64,000 nt of DNA from Vreelandella zhuhanensis (GTDB lineage: Bacteria > Pseudomonadota > Gammaproteobacteria > Pseudomonadales > Halomonadaceae): assembly GCF_009793355.1 (NCBI RefSeq), contig NZ_WTKP01000008.1, positions 1-64,000 of the forward strand. Reading direction: 5' to 3'. Shown here in pieces: positions 18,528 through 27,779 of this stretch (its first letter is position 1; the number at the start of each line of letters is the position of its first letter). A program made the translations under genes and the position numbers. Under the pieces are notes generated by a model that had not been told where the DNA came from, did no database searches, and saw only the letters and a list, made by a program, of their open reading frames with translations.

Positions 18528-19745
18528 TCAGCTCTGGTAGCGCTGGAACACGAGGCAGGCGTTGGTGCCGCCGAAACCGAAACTGTTGGACAATACCCGT
18601 TCGAGTTTGACGTTATCCCGCCGAGTGGTAACGATATCGAAACCGTGGGCCTGCTCATCGAGGTGATCGATATTGGCCGAGGCGGTGACGAAGTCGTTTT
18701 CCATCATCAATATCGAGTAGATGGCTTCCTGTACACCAGTGGCACCCAGTGAATGCCCCGTCAATGATTTGGTCGAACTCATTGCCGGAGGCGAGTCTCC
18801 GAAGACTTCACGTACTGCCTTGAGCTCGGCGACGTCACCCACGGGGGTGGAGGTGCCGTGGGTATTGATGTAGTCGATATCGCCTTCCACCGTGGCCATG
18901 GCCTGACGCATGCAACGCACGGCACCTTCGCCGGACGGTGCCACCATGTCGTGGCCGTCGGACGTGGCCCCATAACCGACCAGCTCGGCATAGATCGTGG
19001 CACCACGGGCCTTGGCGTGCTCGAGTTCCTCAAGCACCAGCATGCCGCCGCCGCCGGCGATCACGAAACCATCGCGCGCCTGATCATAAGGCCGTGAGGC
19101 TTTTTCCGGTGTGTCGTTGTAGTGGGTCGAGAGGGCGCCCATGGCGTCGAACAGACAGGACAATGTCCAGTGTTCTTCCTCACCACCGCCAGCAAACACC
19201 ACATCCTGCTTGCCCAGCTGAATCTGCTCCATGGCACTGCCGATACAATGCGCGGACGTGGCACAGGCGGAAGAGATGGAATAATTGACGCCCTTGATAC
19301 GGAACGGTGTGGCTAGACATGCCGATACCGTGCTGCCCATAGTGCGTGTAACCCGGTAAGGGCCTACCCGACGCAAGCCTTTTTCACGCAGCACATCGGC
19401 GGCTTCGACCTGGTTGGCACTGGAGGCGCCGCCGGAGCCGGCGATCAAGCCGGTACGTTCATTGGAAACCTGATCTTCCGACAAGCCGGAATCTTCGATG
19501 GCTTGAGCCATCGAGACATAGGCATAGGCCGCTGCATCGCCCATGAAGCGGCGCAGCTTACGGTCGACCAAGGCATCCAGGTCAATATCGACACTGCCGG
19601 CCACATGGCTACGAAAGCCGCGTTCGGCGTATTCTTCCTTGAAACGAATACCGCTACGTCCGCTCTTGAGCGCTTCGAGAACCTGTTGCTGGTCATTGCC
19701 CAAACAAGACACAATGCCAAGGCCGGTGACTACCACTCGTCGCAT
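18528..19745 (-). CDS. fabB: 3-oxoacyl-ACP synthase I
   Basis: A 405-residue condensing enzyme of type II fatty acid synthesis. The Cys-His-His triad is visible: C in [12 protein letters not shown] (near 163), H in [11 protein letters not shown] (near 297) and H in [12 protein letters not shown] (near 332). It elongates cis-3-decenoyl-ACP made by FabA and is required for unsaturated fatty acids. It follows fabA by 12 bases on the same strand, the usual fabAB operon. Length matches E. coli FabB (406). Confidence 0.98.
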   Translation of the reverse strand: MRRVVVTGLGIVSCLGNDQQQVLEALKSGRSGIRFKEEYAERGFRSHVAGSVDIDLDALVDRKLRRFMGDAAAYAYVSMAQAIEDSGLSEDQVSNERTGLIAGSGGASSANQVEAADVLREKGLRRVGPYRVTRTMGSTVSACLATPFRIKGVNYSISSACATSAHCIGSAMEQIQLGKQDVVFAGGGEEEHWTLSCLFDAMGALSTHYNDTPEKASRPYDQARDGFVIAGGGGMLVLEELEHAKARGATIYAELVGYGATSDGHDMVAPSGEGAVRCMRQAMATVEGDIDYINTHGTSTPVGDVAELKAVREVFGDSPPAMSSTKSLTGHSLGATGVQEAIYSILMMENDFVTASANIDHLDEQAHGFDIVTTRRDNVKLERVLSNSFGFGGTNACLVFQRYQS

Positions 19746-19757
19746 GGGAGCCTCCTG

Positions 19758-20273
19758 TTAAAAATTTGCTGTGGAGGTGAATAGGCCAACACGCAGATCA
19801 TTAGCCTGATAAATGTCGCGTCCATCGACGCAAACCGTACCATCGGCAATTCCCAGGATAAGGCGCCGTGTGATTATCCGCTTGATATTGATGCGGTAGG
19901 TCACTTTATCTGCCTCGGGAAGAATTTGCCCGGAAAACTTGACCTCACCACAGCCGAGCGCTCTTCCACGGCCGGGGTGGCCTAGCCATCCCAGGTAAAA
20001 ACCGACCAGTTGCCACATGGCATCCAGCCCCAGGCAACCGGGCATTACCGGATCACCAGGGAAGTGGCAGTCAAAGAACCACAAGTCTGGGGTGATATCC
20101 AGCTCAGCAATCAACTCACCCTTGCTGTGGTCGCCGCCCTCTTCATGAATATGGATGATGCGGTCAAGCATCAGCATGTTGGGTGCCGGAAGCTGAGCGT
20201 TTCCGGGGCCGAACAGCTCGCCGCGCGAGCATGCCAGCAGTTCTTTGCGATCAAAGGAATGTTGCTTGGTCAC
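19758..20273 (-). CDS. fabA: 3-hydroxydecanoyl-ACP dehydratase/isomerase
   Basis: A 171-residue hot-dog-fold enzyme that dehydrates 3-hydroxydecanoyl-ACP and isomerises trans-2 to cis-3-decenoyl-ACP, the branch point to unsaturated fatty acids. The catalytic His is in [11 protein letters not shown] (near 70) and the Asp in LGLDAMWQL (near 84). First gene of the fabAB operon. Confidence 0.98.
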   Translation of the reverse strand: MTKQHSFDRKELLACSRGELFGPGNAQLPAPNMLMLDRIIHIHEEGGDHSKGELIAELDITPDLWFFDCHFPGDPVMPGCLGLDAMWQLVGFYLGWLGHPGRGRALGCGEVKFSGQILPEADKVTYRINIKRIITRRLILGIADGTVCVDGRDIYQANDLRVGLFTSTANF

Positions 20274-20304
20274 TGAATCGTTCCGAGAGTCGAGATAGTG
20301 GTTT

Positions 20305-20345
20305 GCCGTTTACGGCGCGTATTCCCGGGTAGCGTACCGAGTACG
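20305..20345. promoter_or_regulatory. Two small palindromes upstream of fabA
   Basis: GCCGT-TT-ACGGC lies at 20305-20316 and CGTAC-CGA-GTACG at 20333-20345, 32 to 72 bases before the fabA start. fabA promoters in gammaproteobacteria are commonly controlled by TetR-type (FabR/DesT) or FadR regulators that bind palindromes in this place; whether these are such sites is a guess. The rest of the 263-base gap up to 20536 holds nothing I can identify. Confidence 0.4.
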
Positions 20346-20536
20346 GCCCGCGAGACGTTTTGCCTAGTCTACTTCCCGAAACCCATGAATGCACGTTGCC
20401 TGAACCTTGAACGACCAATGGCTACCGATTAAGCCTCAGCGGCCGATGAGTCCTTTCAGCATTCGTTCTTATTCTAACGGTTGTTGTTCTGGCATGCCTA
20501 AGGCCAATGTTTTCATCTTCCCGGCTCGCTTGGTTC

Positions 20537-21844
20537 TCAAAGGGCACCGGTAAGAGGGGCACGCTTAGCGCCGGGCTTGGCCATCAGCACATGGCAGGTA
20601 CCGATACTGCGTTCCAGAAAGCCGCCTTCGCAGTAGCATAAGTAATAGCGCCACATGCGGATGAAGCGCTCGTCGTAACCCAGCTTTTGCACCTGCTCCA
20701 GACTGGCCTCGAAACGCTGGCGCCACTCCCGCAGCGTACGCGCATAGTGCGTGCCGATTTCATCCAGCGCCAAGAGATTGAACGATGTCTTGCGCCTGAT
20801 GCTATCCAGAATCGCGTGATGCGAGGGCAGGAAACCGCCGGGGAAGATATAACGTTTGATGAAATCCATTTCGCGTTTGGCCGCCTCGAAACGCTGATCC
20901 CGAATGGTGATCGCTTGAAGCATGGCGATACCGTCTGGCTTGAGTAAGCTGTCGAGCTTGGCCAGGTAGGTATCCAGGTAATGATGGCCTACCGCCTCGA
21001 TCATCTCTACCGAAATCAAACGGTCGTAATGGCCGTCGAGTTCACGGTAATCCTGCTTGAGTAGCGTAATGCGCGACTCCAGGCCTTCCTCGCGGATGCG
21101 TTTGGCGGTGTGGGCATGCTGAGCCTCGGAAATGGTGGTCGTGGTGACATGACAACCCCGTGTCTTGGCGGCATGGATGGCCAGGCCACCCCAGCCGGTG
21201 CCGATCTCCAGGAGGTGATGCTCAGGACGCACGTCGAGCTTTTCCAGCATCAGGTCGAGCTTGTAGGTCGAGGCCTGCTCCAGACTCGCCTCAGGAGAGG
21301 GAAACACCGCACTCGAGTACATCCAGTGCTCACGATCCAGAAAAGTGGAAAACAGGTCGTTGCCCAGATCGTAGTGGGCGGCAATGTTGCGCTTGGAGCC
21401 ATCCCTGCTGTTGCGTTGAAAGCGATAAGCCGCCCCCAGCAACCAGCGTGCCAGGCGTGCACTGCCGTTTTCCATCGTTCCGTTGACATGCTCCAGGTTG
21501 GCGGCGAACAAGCGTACCAGTACGACCAGGTCATCCGTGTCCCAGTCACCGTCCATATAGGACTCCGCTGCGCCCACCGTGCCGCCCAGCGCCATGCGTT
21601 TCCAGGCGCGCGAATTGAGAATCACCACCTTGGCCTCCAGGGGGCCGCCTTGACCCAAGTGGTGGCACTGGTTGCCTTCAATCAGCGTGATACTGCCTTG
21701 TTCGAAGGTATCCAGCTGAGCCAGCAGGCGCGGCTTCAGAAAGCGAGTGAGACGATCCTGCTGCAAGTCAGACGCCTGTGGCGTAGAGGTGCAAGGGCTG
21801 GAGTGGGGTAGAGACGAAGGCGGGACAGGACGCAGGGTGGTCAT
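20537..21844 (-). CDS. Cfa-like SAM-dependent fatty-acid methyltransferase
   Basis: A 435-residue member of the cyclopropane-fatty-acyl-phospholipid synthase family. A short N-terminal lipid-binding-type domain precedes a Rossmann methyltransferase with the SAM motif LLEIGTGWGG (211-220). Compared with E. coli Cfa, Glu239 (E283) and Tyr317 (Y367) are kept, but Cys139 is Ser (S178 in MYSSAVF) and His266 is Gln (Q310 in MLQAITI). These two help hold the bicarbonate base in E. coli, so a product other than a cyclopropane ring, such as a methylated or furan-precursor acyl chain, is possible. ATG 21844 has GGAG upstream and overlaps the stop of the DUF1365 gene by ATGA; an 18-codon longer frame is unlikely. 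Last gene of the minus-strand stress cluster. Confidence 0.88.
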   Translation of the reverse strand: MTTLRPVPPSSLPHSSPCTSTPQASDLQQDRLTRFLKPRLLAQLDTFEQGSITLIEGNQCHHLGQGGPLEAKVVILNSRAWKRMALGGTVGAAESYMDGDWDTDDLVVLVRLFAANLEHVNGTMENGSARLARWLLGAAYRFQRNSRDGSKRNIAAHYDLGNDLFSTFLDREHWMYSSAVFPSPEASLEQASTYKLDLMLEKLDVRPEHHLLEIGTGWGGLAIHAAKTRGCHVTTTTISEAQHAHTAKRIREEGLESRITLLKQDYRELDGHYDRLISVEMIEAVGHHYLDTYLAKLDSLLKPDGIAMLQAITIRDQRFEAAKREMDFIKRYIFPGGFLPSHHAILDSIRRKTSFNLLALDEIGTHYARTLREWRQRFEASLEQVQKLGYDERFIRMWRYYLCYCEGGFLERSIGTCHVLMAKPGAKRAPLTGAL

Positions 21845-22605
21845 GAAGGAGTCTCCTTGCGCTTGGCATGAGAGTGGATCGGAACGCGTTTGAGCCACAG
21901 GCGCAGCGCCTGGTAATGAATGCCGGCAACCGTTTTCAGGCTCATCCAGGGATGGCGCCTGAGGACGCGTAACAGCTGCTTGCGGGTGGCGGGCACGGCA
22001 TCGAGTGTCAAGGTGGAATCGAAATGACAGTGTTCTTCCTTCCAGTTTTCCATGTGTAGCAGTAACCGTTCATCGGGTGTGTTGAAACGCCAGTGATAAG
22101 TCATGTACATGGGGTTGAAGGGAGAAACATGCATGTTCTTGGTAAAGCTTGCACGATGGCTATGGCGCTCAGGGGTTACCTGGCAGGCATACTGGGTACG
22201 CTCTTGCCAGGGAGTGTTGGTCACTTCACTGAGTACGGCTGCCAGGCGGCCGTATTGGTCATAGGCGTAATACAGCGTAATCGGGTTGAATATCATGCCC
22301 AGGGTACGCAGCTGGGTGAGGACATAGATTCGGCCATCCGGTGCAGTGCCTAGATGGCGAATCAGCGCTTCACGCACGGCGGTCTTCAGCGGGCGGTCAG
22401 TGGGGCCGAGGTAATCCTCACGCTTGAACCGAATCAACGCCGGACCTCGGGCGCTGAAACCCGGCACATCGTCAAAGAGTTCGGGTAATTCGTCCAGATC
22501 CAACCATGCCATCCAGACCTGATAAGAAAAGGCATGTTTGCGCGGTGTGAAACGCCGGTGACGCAACACACCCTGATAAATGCGCGAGCGAGGAGCCTTG
22601 ATCAT
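21841..22605 (-). CDS. DUF1365 domain-containing protein
   Basis: A 254-residue DUF1365 protein, with the family's N-terminal IYQGVLRHRRFTPRKHAF, the central RTLGMIFNPITLYYAYD and KNMHVSPFNPM segments. Biochemical role unknown; across proteobacteria it is almost always found between an FAD amine oxidase and a Cfa-like gene. The ATG at 22605 overlaps the stop of the upstream gene as ATGA and is preferred over an upstream start at 22683. Translationally coupled on both sides. Confidence 0.9.
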   Translation of the reverse strand: MIKAPRSRIYQGVLRHRRFTPRKHAFSYQVWMAWLDLDELPELFDDVPGFSARGPALIRFKREDYLGPTDRPLKTAVREALIRHLGTAPDGRIYVLTQLRTLGMIFNPITLYYAYDQYGRLAAVLSEVTNTPWQERTQYACQVTPERHSHRASFTKNMHVSPFNPMYMTYHWRFNTPDERLLLHMENWKEEHCHFDSTLTLDAVPATRKQLLRVLRRHPWMSLKTVAGIHYQALRLWLKRVPIHSHAKRKETPS

Positions 22606-23957
22606 CCCGGGCCCTCCGTATGATTGGGCGTCAACAGATCCTGGGCGGCGGGCAGTGCGGACTCGGGGCGAGGAAGTTCGCAAGGCTCGTCACAGCCTAA
22701 TGTGCGTGCTATACGAAGCGCGCTCCAGACGCCATCTTCATGAAAACCGTTGCGCCAATATGCCCCACAGAAATGCGTGCGTCGAGCAGGGCTGGAGATG
22801 TCCGAATGGCGTGCCTGAGCGGCCTGGCCCGCCAGGGTGAACTGAGGATGCGCATAGGTGTAGCGCCCGAGCACCTGGCTTGGCTCGATGCTTTGGCTGT
22901 CGTTGAGAGTGACGCAGAAAGTAGGCGCCTTTTCGCAGAGCCGTTGAAGAATATTCATGTTGTAGGTGACCGATACCCGGGCCTGTTCATCGCGCTTGTC
23001 CAGGCGGTAGTTCCAGCTGGCCCAGGCTCTGCGCCTGCGCGGCAACAGCCGGGTATCGGTATGCAGCACCACCTCGTTGTCCTGATAAGGCATGGCCGAG
23101 AGAACGTCCTGTTCTTTGACCGTGGCATCTTGCAGCAGCTTGAGTGCCTGGTCGGCATGGCAGGCCAACACCACCTGATCGAACCGTTCCTGGCCTGAAG
23201 CGGTAGTCAGCGTGACGCCCGTCGCATCGCGCCTGAGCGCAGTGACCGGCGCATTCAGGCGAATGCGCTCACGATAAGGCGCCGTCAAGGCGGGGATGTA
23301 GGATCTCGAACCTCCCACCAGGGTGTACCACTGAGGACGGTTGCTGATCGAAAGCAGGCCGTGATTGCGGAAAAAACCCACGAAAAAAGTCAGCGGAAAA
23401 GTACGCAAATCTTCGATGCTCGCCGACCAGATGGCAGCTCCCATGGGCAATAGATAGCGGCGTTGAAAAGCAGCGCTATAGCCATGAGCATCCAGGTAGT
23501 CGCCAAGTGTCATCACGTCCGCCAGACGCTGTTGGGCCAGGTCCCGAGTTGCTTCGCGATTGAAGCGCAGAATCTCGCCCAGCAGGCGGTAAAAGGCCGG
23601 GCGCAGAAGGTTGCGTCGTTGCGCAAAAAGCGATCCCAGCGTATGGCCGTTATATTCGAAGTCGACGTCGGTCTCGTGCACGGAAAAGCTCATTTCCGTG
23701 GCCTGGATGGGGACATCCAGATGGGCCAAAAGGCGTAGGAAATGCGGATAGGTCCAGTCATTGAAGACGATGAAGCCGGTGTCGATGGCGTAATCCTGAC
23801 CCGCTACGCTGACATCCATGGTGGCGGTGTGACCGCCCAGGCGAGTATCGGCTTCGAACAGCGTGACCTCATGCTGCGAAGAAAGGTACCAGCCGGCAGC
23901 CATTCCACTGATGCCGCTGCCGATCACGGCGATACGTTGGCGAGCGGAAGTGCTCAT
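22602..23957 (-). CDS. FAD-dependent amine-oxidase-family oxidoreductase
   Basis: A 451-residue flavoprotein of the amine oxidase/desaturase superfamily (COG2907-like). The N-terminal Rossmann motif GSGISGMAAGWYLS is followed by the acidic residue of LFEADTRLGGH, and a C-terminal FAD contact YTYAHPQ-GAYWRNGFHEDG is visible. Neighbours suggest it acts on lipid acyl chains, for instance as an oxidase or desaturase that prepares the substrate of the Cfa-like enzyme; this is inference. ATGA overlaps at both ends place it firmly in the operon. Confidence 0.9.
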   Translation of the reverse strand: MSTSARQRIAVIGSGISGMAAGWYLSSQHEVTLFEADTRLGGHTATMDVSVAGQDYAIDTGFIVFNDWTYPHFLRLLAHLDVPIQATEMSFSVHETDVDFEYNGHTLGSLFAQRRNLLRPAFYRLLGEILRFNREATRDLAQQRLADVMTLGDYLDAHGYSAAFQRRYLLPMGAAIWSASIEDLRTFPLTFFVGFFRNHGLLSISNRPQWYTLVGGSRSYIPALTAPYRERIRLNAPVTALRRDATGVTLTTASGQERFDQVVLACHADQALKLLQDATVKEQDVLSAMPYQDNEVVLHTDTRLLPRRRRAWASWNYRLDKRDEQARVSVTYNMNILQRLCEKAPTFCVTLNDSQSIEPSQVLGRYTYAHPQFTLAGQAAQARHSDISSPARRTHFCGAYWRNGFHEDGVWSALRIARTLGCDEPCELPRPESALPAAQDLLTPNHTEGPG

Positions 23958-24751
23958 GAGCGCTTCTCCTGGGTAGAGCTTGCGTCACGCACCATGCGCA
24001 GTCCGATCCGTAAGCGCAGCGTTGCCGGCAAGATGCCTAGCAGCTTGACGAGGTAGGTGAAACGGCGTGGAAAATGAATGTCCAGACGCCCACGCGCCAG
24101 ACCTGCAAGAATCGCCTCGGCGGCCTGTTCCGGGCTGATACGCATAGGCATCGGAAAGTCATTACGATCGCTCAGCGGGGTTTTGACAAAGCCCGGGTGA
24201 ATCACACTGACCGCGATGCCTTCCCCATGTAGATCCAGACGGAGCGATTCCAGAAAATGGCTCAGCGCTGCCTTGGAGGCCCCGTAAGCTTCGGCGCGTG
24301 GCAGCGGCAGATAGGCAGCGGCACTCGAAACCGCCGCCAGGCGTGCCGGGCGGCCTTCGCCACGGGCCCGGCGCAGTAGCGGAAGGGCGGCCTCTACGCA
24401 ATACAAGGTACCGTATACGTTAGGTGTGAAAACGCGCTCTATCAGTGCCATATCGAAGTTTTGCGCGTCGAGATATTCACAGGTGCCGGCGTTGAACAAG
24501 GCTAGATCCAGCGCGCCGAAGCGTGCTTCGATACGCCTGCCAGCGGCGAGCACCGCCTGGTGATCGCTGATATCCAGCGGCAAGACCAGGGCGTCCGGAA
24601 AGCCCTCACTCAGCTCGGCCAAGGCATCGGCATTGCGCGCGCTCAATGCCAGCTGATGCCCTTCGGCCAACAGTTTGGTGGCCAGTGCCTTACCGATACC
24701 GGAAGTGGCGCCGGTCAGCCAGATGCGTTGTGGCGTACTCCAAGTGCTCAT
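23954..24751 (-). CDS. SDR family NAD(P)-dependent oxidoreductase
   Basis: A 265-residue classical SDR with TGATSGIG near the N-terminus (about 14-21), the NAG motif in FNAGTCEYL, catalytic Ser in AVSSAAAYLPLP and YGASKAAL as YxxxK. A C-terminal hydrophobic segment (LVKLLGILPATLRLRIGL) suggests membrane association. The substrate is unknown; the gene belongs to the FAD-DUF1365-Cfa set and is coupled by ATGA to the FAD gene. Confidence 0.92.
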   Translation of the reverse strand: MSTWSTPQRIWLTGATSGIGKALATKLLAEGHQLALSARNADALAELSEGFPDALVLPLDISDHQAVLAAGRRIEARFGALDLALFNAGTCEYLDAQNFDMALIERVFTPNVYGTLYCVEAALPLLRRARGEGRPARLAAVSSAAAYLPLPRAEAYGASKAALSHFLESLRLDLHGEGIAVSVIHPGFVKTPLSDRNDFPMPMRISPEQAAEAILAGLARGRLDIHFPRRFTYLVKLLGILPATLRLRIGLRMVRDASSTQEKRS

Positions 24752-24790
24752 GAAGCTCTCCTGCGGCCTGTCTCGTCGCTCTGTCCAAAG

Positions 24791-25225
24791 TCAGTTCAAG
24801 CGTCGTTTCAGCCAGCGTATGGTGCCGCCCATTAGCGGCAAATGTTCGTAAAGCATGGCCCCGGCGTCGAAGTAGTCTCGGTGGCGGGTTACTCGGCCAC
24901 TGCCGTCATCCGCGAACTGCAGCCGACTGCAGCCCTCTACGTCGATGCGTTTCCCCCCACCTAGGCGTGGATGGGAAAAATGCATGGTCCAGGTCACGAA
25001 GGCGCTGTCGCCCTGGCAGAGCTGCTGGTGGAACGTAAAACCGCATTCCTGGACGTTGTCGTAAAGGGTGGCAAAGTAACTCTTGAGTGCTTCGCGCCCT
25101 TCGATATGATGCAAGGGGTCTACGAAAATAACGTCCTCAGTATATACCTTGTAAATATTATCTGTACATGTTTTGTCTAGTTTTTTAAAGAAGGCACAAA
25201 AGGCCTCCAGGGCGGCATGAGACAT
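24791..25225 (-). CDS. NTF2-like (SnoaL-type) protein
   Basis: A 144-residue alpha+beta cone-barrel protein of the nuclear-transport-factor-2 superfamily: N-terminal helices, YTEDVIFVDPLHHIEG, then the beta sheet with FVTWTMHFSHPR and HRDYFDAGAMLYEHLP. Members bind or turn over small hydrophobic ligands; the exact function is unknown. It often accompanies the SDR-FAD-DUF1365-Cfa genes in light or singlet-oxygen regulons. GAGGA lies seven bases before the ATG. Confidence 0.87.
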   Translation of the reverse strand: MSHAALEAFCAFFKKLDKTCTDNIYKVYTEDVIFVDPLHHIEGREALKSYFATLYDNVQECGFTFHQQLCQGDSAFVTWTMHFSHPRLGGGKRIDVEGCSRLQFADDGSGRVTRHRDYFDAGAMLYEHLPLMGGTIRWLKRRLN

Positions 25226-25272
25226 GACGAAATCCTCAATGAAGCTTTCTCGCTGAATCTACTGAAGCGAGG

Positions 25273-26688
25273 TCAGTTGGAGTTGAGGGCTTTAAAGGCG
25301 TCCAGCGCCCGTTGTCTGGCGAATTTGTGCTCCACAATGGGTGCCGGATAATCAAGCCGGTTCAATAGATCACGCGGGGGCGCATGACGCGCCTTGGCCG
25401 GAAGCTGGGCAAGTTCCGGTATCCATCGGGCAAGAAACTCCCCCTGGGGGTCGAAGCGGGTGGATTGGGTGGTCGGGTTGAAGATGCGAAAGTAGGGAGC
25501 GGCATCGGTACCGGTGGAGGCCGCCCATTGCCAGCCACCGTTATTGGCACAGAACTCGCCATCGACGAGATGGCGCAGAAAAAATGCCTCGCCACGACGC
25601 CAGTCGATCAGCAGGTGCTTGGACAGGAACATGGCGCTGACCATGCGCAAACGGTTATGCATCCAGCCGGTTTTGACTAGCTGGTGCATGGCGGCATCCA
25701 CCAGGGGGTAGCCGGTGCGCCCCTCGCACCAGGCAGCAAAACTTTCCTCATCCTCCCGCCAGGCAAGGGCTTGGGTATGGTCTTGAAACGGTTGGCGGCG
25801 GCATACCTTGGGGAAACCTACGGCCACGTGCTGGTAGAACTCTCGCCAGATGAGTTCGTTGACCCAGGTGGTCAGCCCCGCATCGCCCTCGGCGAGAGAG
25901 CCGTCGTTGTGCGCCAGTACTGCCTGCAGGCACTGACGATAGGAGATCATCCCCAGCGCCAGGTAGGGGGAAAGTTCACTGGTGCCGCGAATGGCGGGAA
26001 CATCACGCTGCTGGTGGTAATGACGCCCGCGAAAATGCAGGAAACGCTCCAAACGGTCTGCGGCGGCATCTTCCCCGGCGGGCCACTGCCGGGCATCGAC
26101 CGCTGGCTCCTCATGGGCGGACGGCTCGGGCATGGCGTCACTGACAATGCTCAGGCGTTGCTGCGGCGAGGGAGTGTCGCGCAATGCCAACTGCTCGGGT
26201 TGCAGCTGCTTATGCCAGGCCTTGGCGAAAGGCGTGAAAACGCCGTAATAATCGCCCTTGCCGGTGCGCAAACTGCCGGGAGCAAAGGCGATGCTGTCGT
26301 GGTGGCCGGTAGCACGGCGAGAATCCTGAGCGAACGCCGCTACCACGGCCCGATCGCGCCGGCTTTCGTTGAGCGGATATTCATGATTGAAGTGCAAGTG
26401 CTCGATGCCCTGTTCCCGAGCGATGGCCAACAAGGCGGCGGGCGCCTGGTCGAAGCTGTCGATATCGCGCTGCAACAGCGGAATGTTGAGCCCCTCCAAG
26501 GCATCTTTCAGAGCGGCGACGCCGCGCATCCAGAAATCCAGCTTGTTGGCGCCGTGCCCATGAGCTCGCCATTGGGCGAGACTGCGCAGGAACACCGCCA
26601 ACACCGGGCCGTTTTCGGCCGCGGTGGCAAGGGCGCTATTGTCATGAATACGTAGGTCGCTGCGTAGCCAGATCAACTGCAGGGCCAT
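25273..26688 (-). CDS. phrB: Deoxyribodipyrimidine photolyase (class I CPD type)
   Basis: A 471-residue FAD photolyase that repairs cyclobutane pyrimidine dimers using blue light. The N-terminal antenna domain starts LIWLRSDLRIHDN; the C-terminal FAD domain shows WVNELIWREFYQHV, then KTGWMHNRLRMVSAMFLSKHLL and WQWAASTGTDAAPYFRIFNP, the family signatures. Length equals E. coli PhrB. It lies 38 bases after the MerR-type regulator on the same strand, so the regulator probably controls it. Confidence 0.97.
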   Translation of the reverse strand: MALQLIWLRSDLRIHDNSALATAAENGPVLAVFLRSLAQWRAHGHGANKLDFWMRGVAALKDALEGLNIPLLQRDIDSFDQAPAALLAIAREQGIEHLHFNHEYPLNESRRDRAVVAAFAQDSRRATGHHDSIAFAPGSLRTGKGDYYGVFTPFAKAWHKQLQPEQLALRDTPSPQQRLSIVSDAMPEPSAHEEPAVDARQWPAGEDAAADRLERFLHFRGRHYHQQRDVPAIRGTSELSPYLALGMISYRQCLQAVLAHNDGSLAEGDAGLTTWVNELIWREFYQHVAVGFPKVCRRQPFQDHTQALAWREDEESFAAWCEGRTGYPLVDAAMHQLVKTGWMHNRLRMVSAMFLSKHLLIDWRRGEAFFLRHLVDGEFCANNGGWQWAASTGTDAAPYFRIFNPTTQSTRFDPQGEFLARWIPELAQLPAKARHAPPRDLLNRLDYPAPIVEHKFARQRALDAFKALNSN

Positions 26689-26726
26689 GGCGTCTCCATC
26701 TCGATGTTAGTGAATTGGCCGGTGCG

Positions 26727-27647
26727 TTACAGCACGCCGGACTCACGCAATAAGGGGCGCAGGCGGGAAATGGCCTGGGTCAGGTCATTGCCAAGGACAT
26801 GCACCTCAGTATCCTGCAAGTCGGCGGCACGCAGCCGGGCGACCTCACCACAAATCCCTAACGGGACTGTCAGCCCGGCAGCGGCCTGGGGTAACGCCTG
26901 CTGAATGAAGGTTGAATCTTCCGCTTGGCCACTGGCCAGCAGCACCAGGGAAACGTGCAACCGTGAAACGGCCCGCGGCAACTCATCCAGTGCCAAGGGA
27001 ACATCCAGCAGTTGGACCCGGTAGCCCTGTTCGCTGGCCATCAAGGCCGCCATCAACATCCATAGGGGGCCGGGGTCGTCAGGCATTGTGCTGAGCAATA
27101 TCAACGGACCGCGAGTTGCCTGGTTAGCGTAATAAAGGCGTATGCCCACCTGGCTGCGCAGGAAGGCTTCCAGAGTGCGCCGTACCAGGTCGTCAGGCTG
27201 GGCCTTCCATTGGGCTTCCAGGCTATGAATTACCGGTTGCCATAACTCGTTGATACTGATGCTGAGAGGATATAGCGCTAGACTCTGGTGATAGAGCGCT
27301 TCCAACTTGAGCATATCCAGCGCCTGAATGGCGGCTTGCAGCTGTAGACGTTGGCTATTCCAGTCACTGGCGTTGCTTGTGGGTGTATCCGGTGCGGTGG
27401 GTTGATCGAGCAGATCCACCACCTGGCTTACCGGAACGCCACGATTGAGCCATTGCAGGATACGTTCGATGCGCTGGATATCATCCTGCGCATACAAACG
27501 GTGACCCTTGGGTGTGCGTTGGGGGCGAATCAAACCATAACGACGCTCCCAGGCGCGCAGGGTGACCGAATTCACACCCGTTATCCGGGAAACTTCCCGA
27601 ATGGGGTAAAGCGGAGTATCGGGTGGATGGGTCGCCTTGTTGCTCAT
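26727..27647 (-). CDS. MerR-family regulator of the LitR/CarH type, without cobalamin-ligand histidine
   Basis: A 306-residue regulator. The N-terminal MerR HTH and wing (YPIREVSRITGVNSVTLRAWERRYG, about 14-38) is followed by a four-helix region and a Rossmann-like B12-binding-type domain. In CarH/LitR photoreceptors that domain carries ExH-xxG, whose His ligates adenosylcobalamin; here the place reads DDPGPLWML, with no His. It matches the class II LitR/PplR regulators of Pseudomonas, which are reported to need a partner photosensor. Such proteins repress photolyase, cfa and related genes in the dark. It sits directly upstream of phrB, with a palindromic operator candidate about 100 bases before its start. 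Confidence 0.87.
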   Translation of the reverse strand: MSNKATHPPDTPLYPIREVSRITGVNSVTLRAWERRYGLIRPQRTPKGHRLYAQDDIQRIERILQWLNRGVPVSQVVDLLDQPTAPDTPTSNASDWNSQRLQLQAAIQALDMLKLEALYHQSLALYPLSISINELWQPVIHSLEAQWKAQPDDLVRRTLEAFLRSQVGIRLYYANQATRGPLILLSTMPDDPGPLWMLMAALMASEQGYRVQLLDVPLALDELPRAVSRLHVSLVLLASGQAEDSTFIQQALPQAAAGLTVPLGICGEVARLRAADLQDTEVHVLGNDLTQAISRLRPLLRESGVL

Positions 27648-27744
27648 GGGCGCCAGTGCCTCTTTAGTTGTCTGTGCTACTTGGTGAAATATCTAACAGT
27701 TGTCGGTAAGCCGAATCTTTATGCAACGTCACTGCAATAGCATG

Positions 27745-27767
27745 TTGGACAAAGATACTTTGTACAA
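27745..27767. promoter_or_regulatory. Palindromic operator candidate for the MerR/LitR-type regulator
   Basis: TTGgACAAAG (27745-27754) and CTTTGTACAA (27758-27767) form an inverted repeat with nine of ten matching positions around ATA. Read on the minus strand, TTGTAC is followed after 19 bases by TGCTAT; the 19-base spacing and the dyad between the two hexamers are what MerR-type promoters look like. It lies 98 bases before the regulator start. Confidence 0.65.
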
Positions 27768-27779
27768 CCTGTGCTTTGC

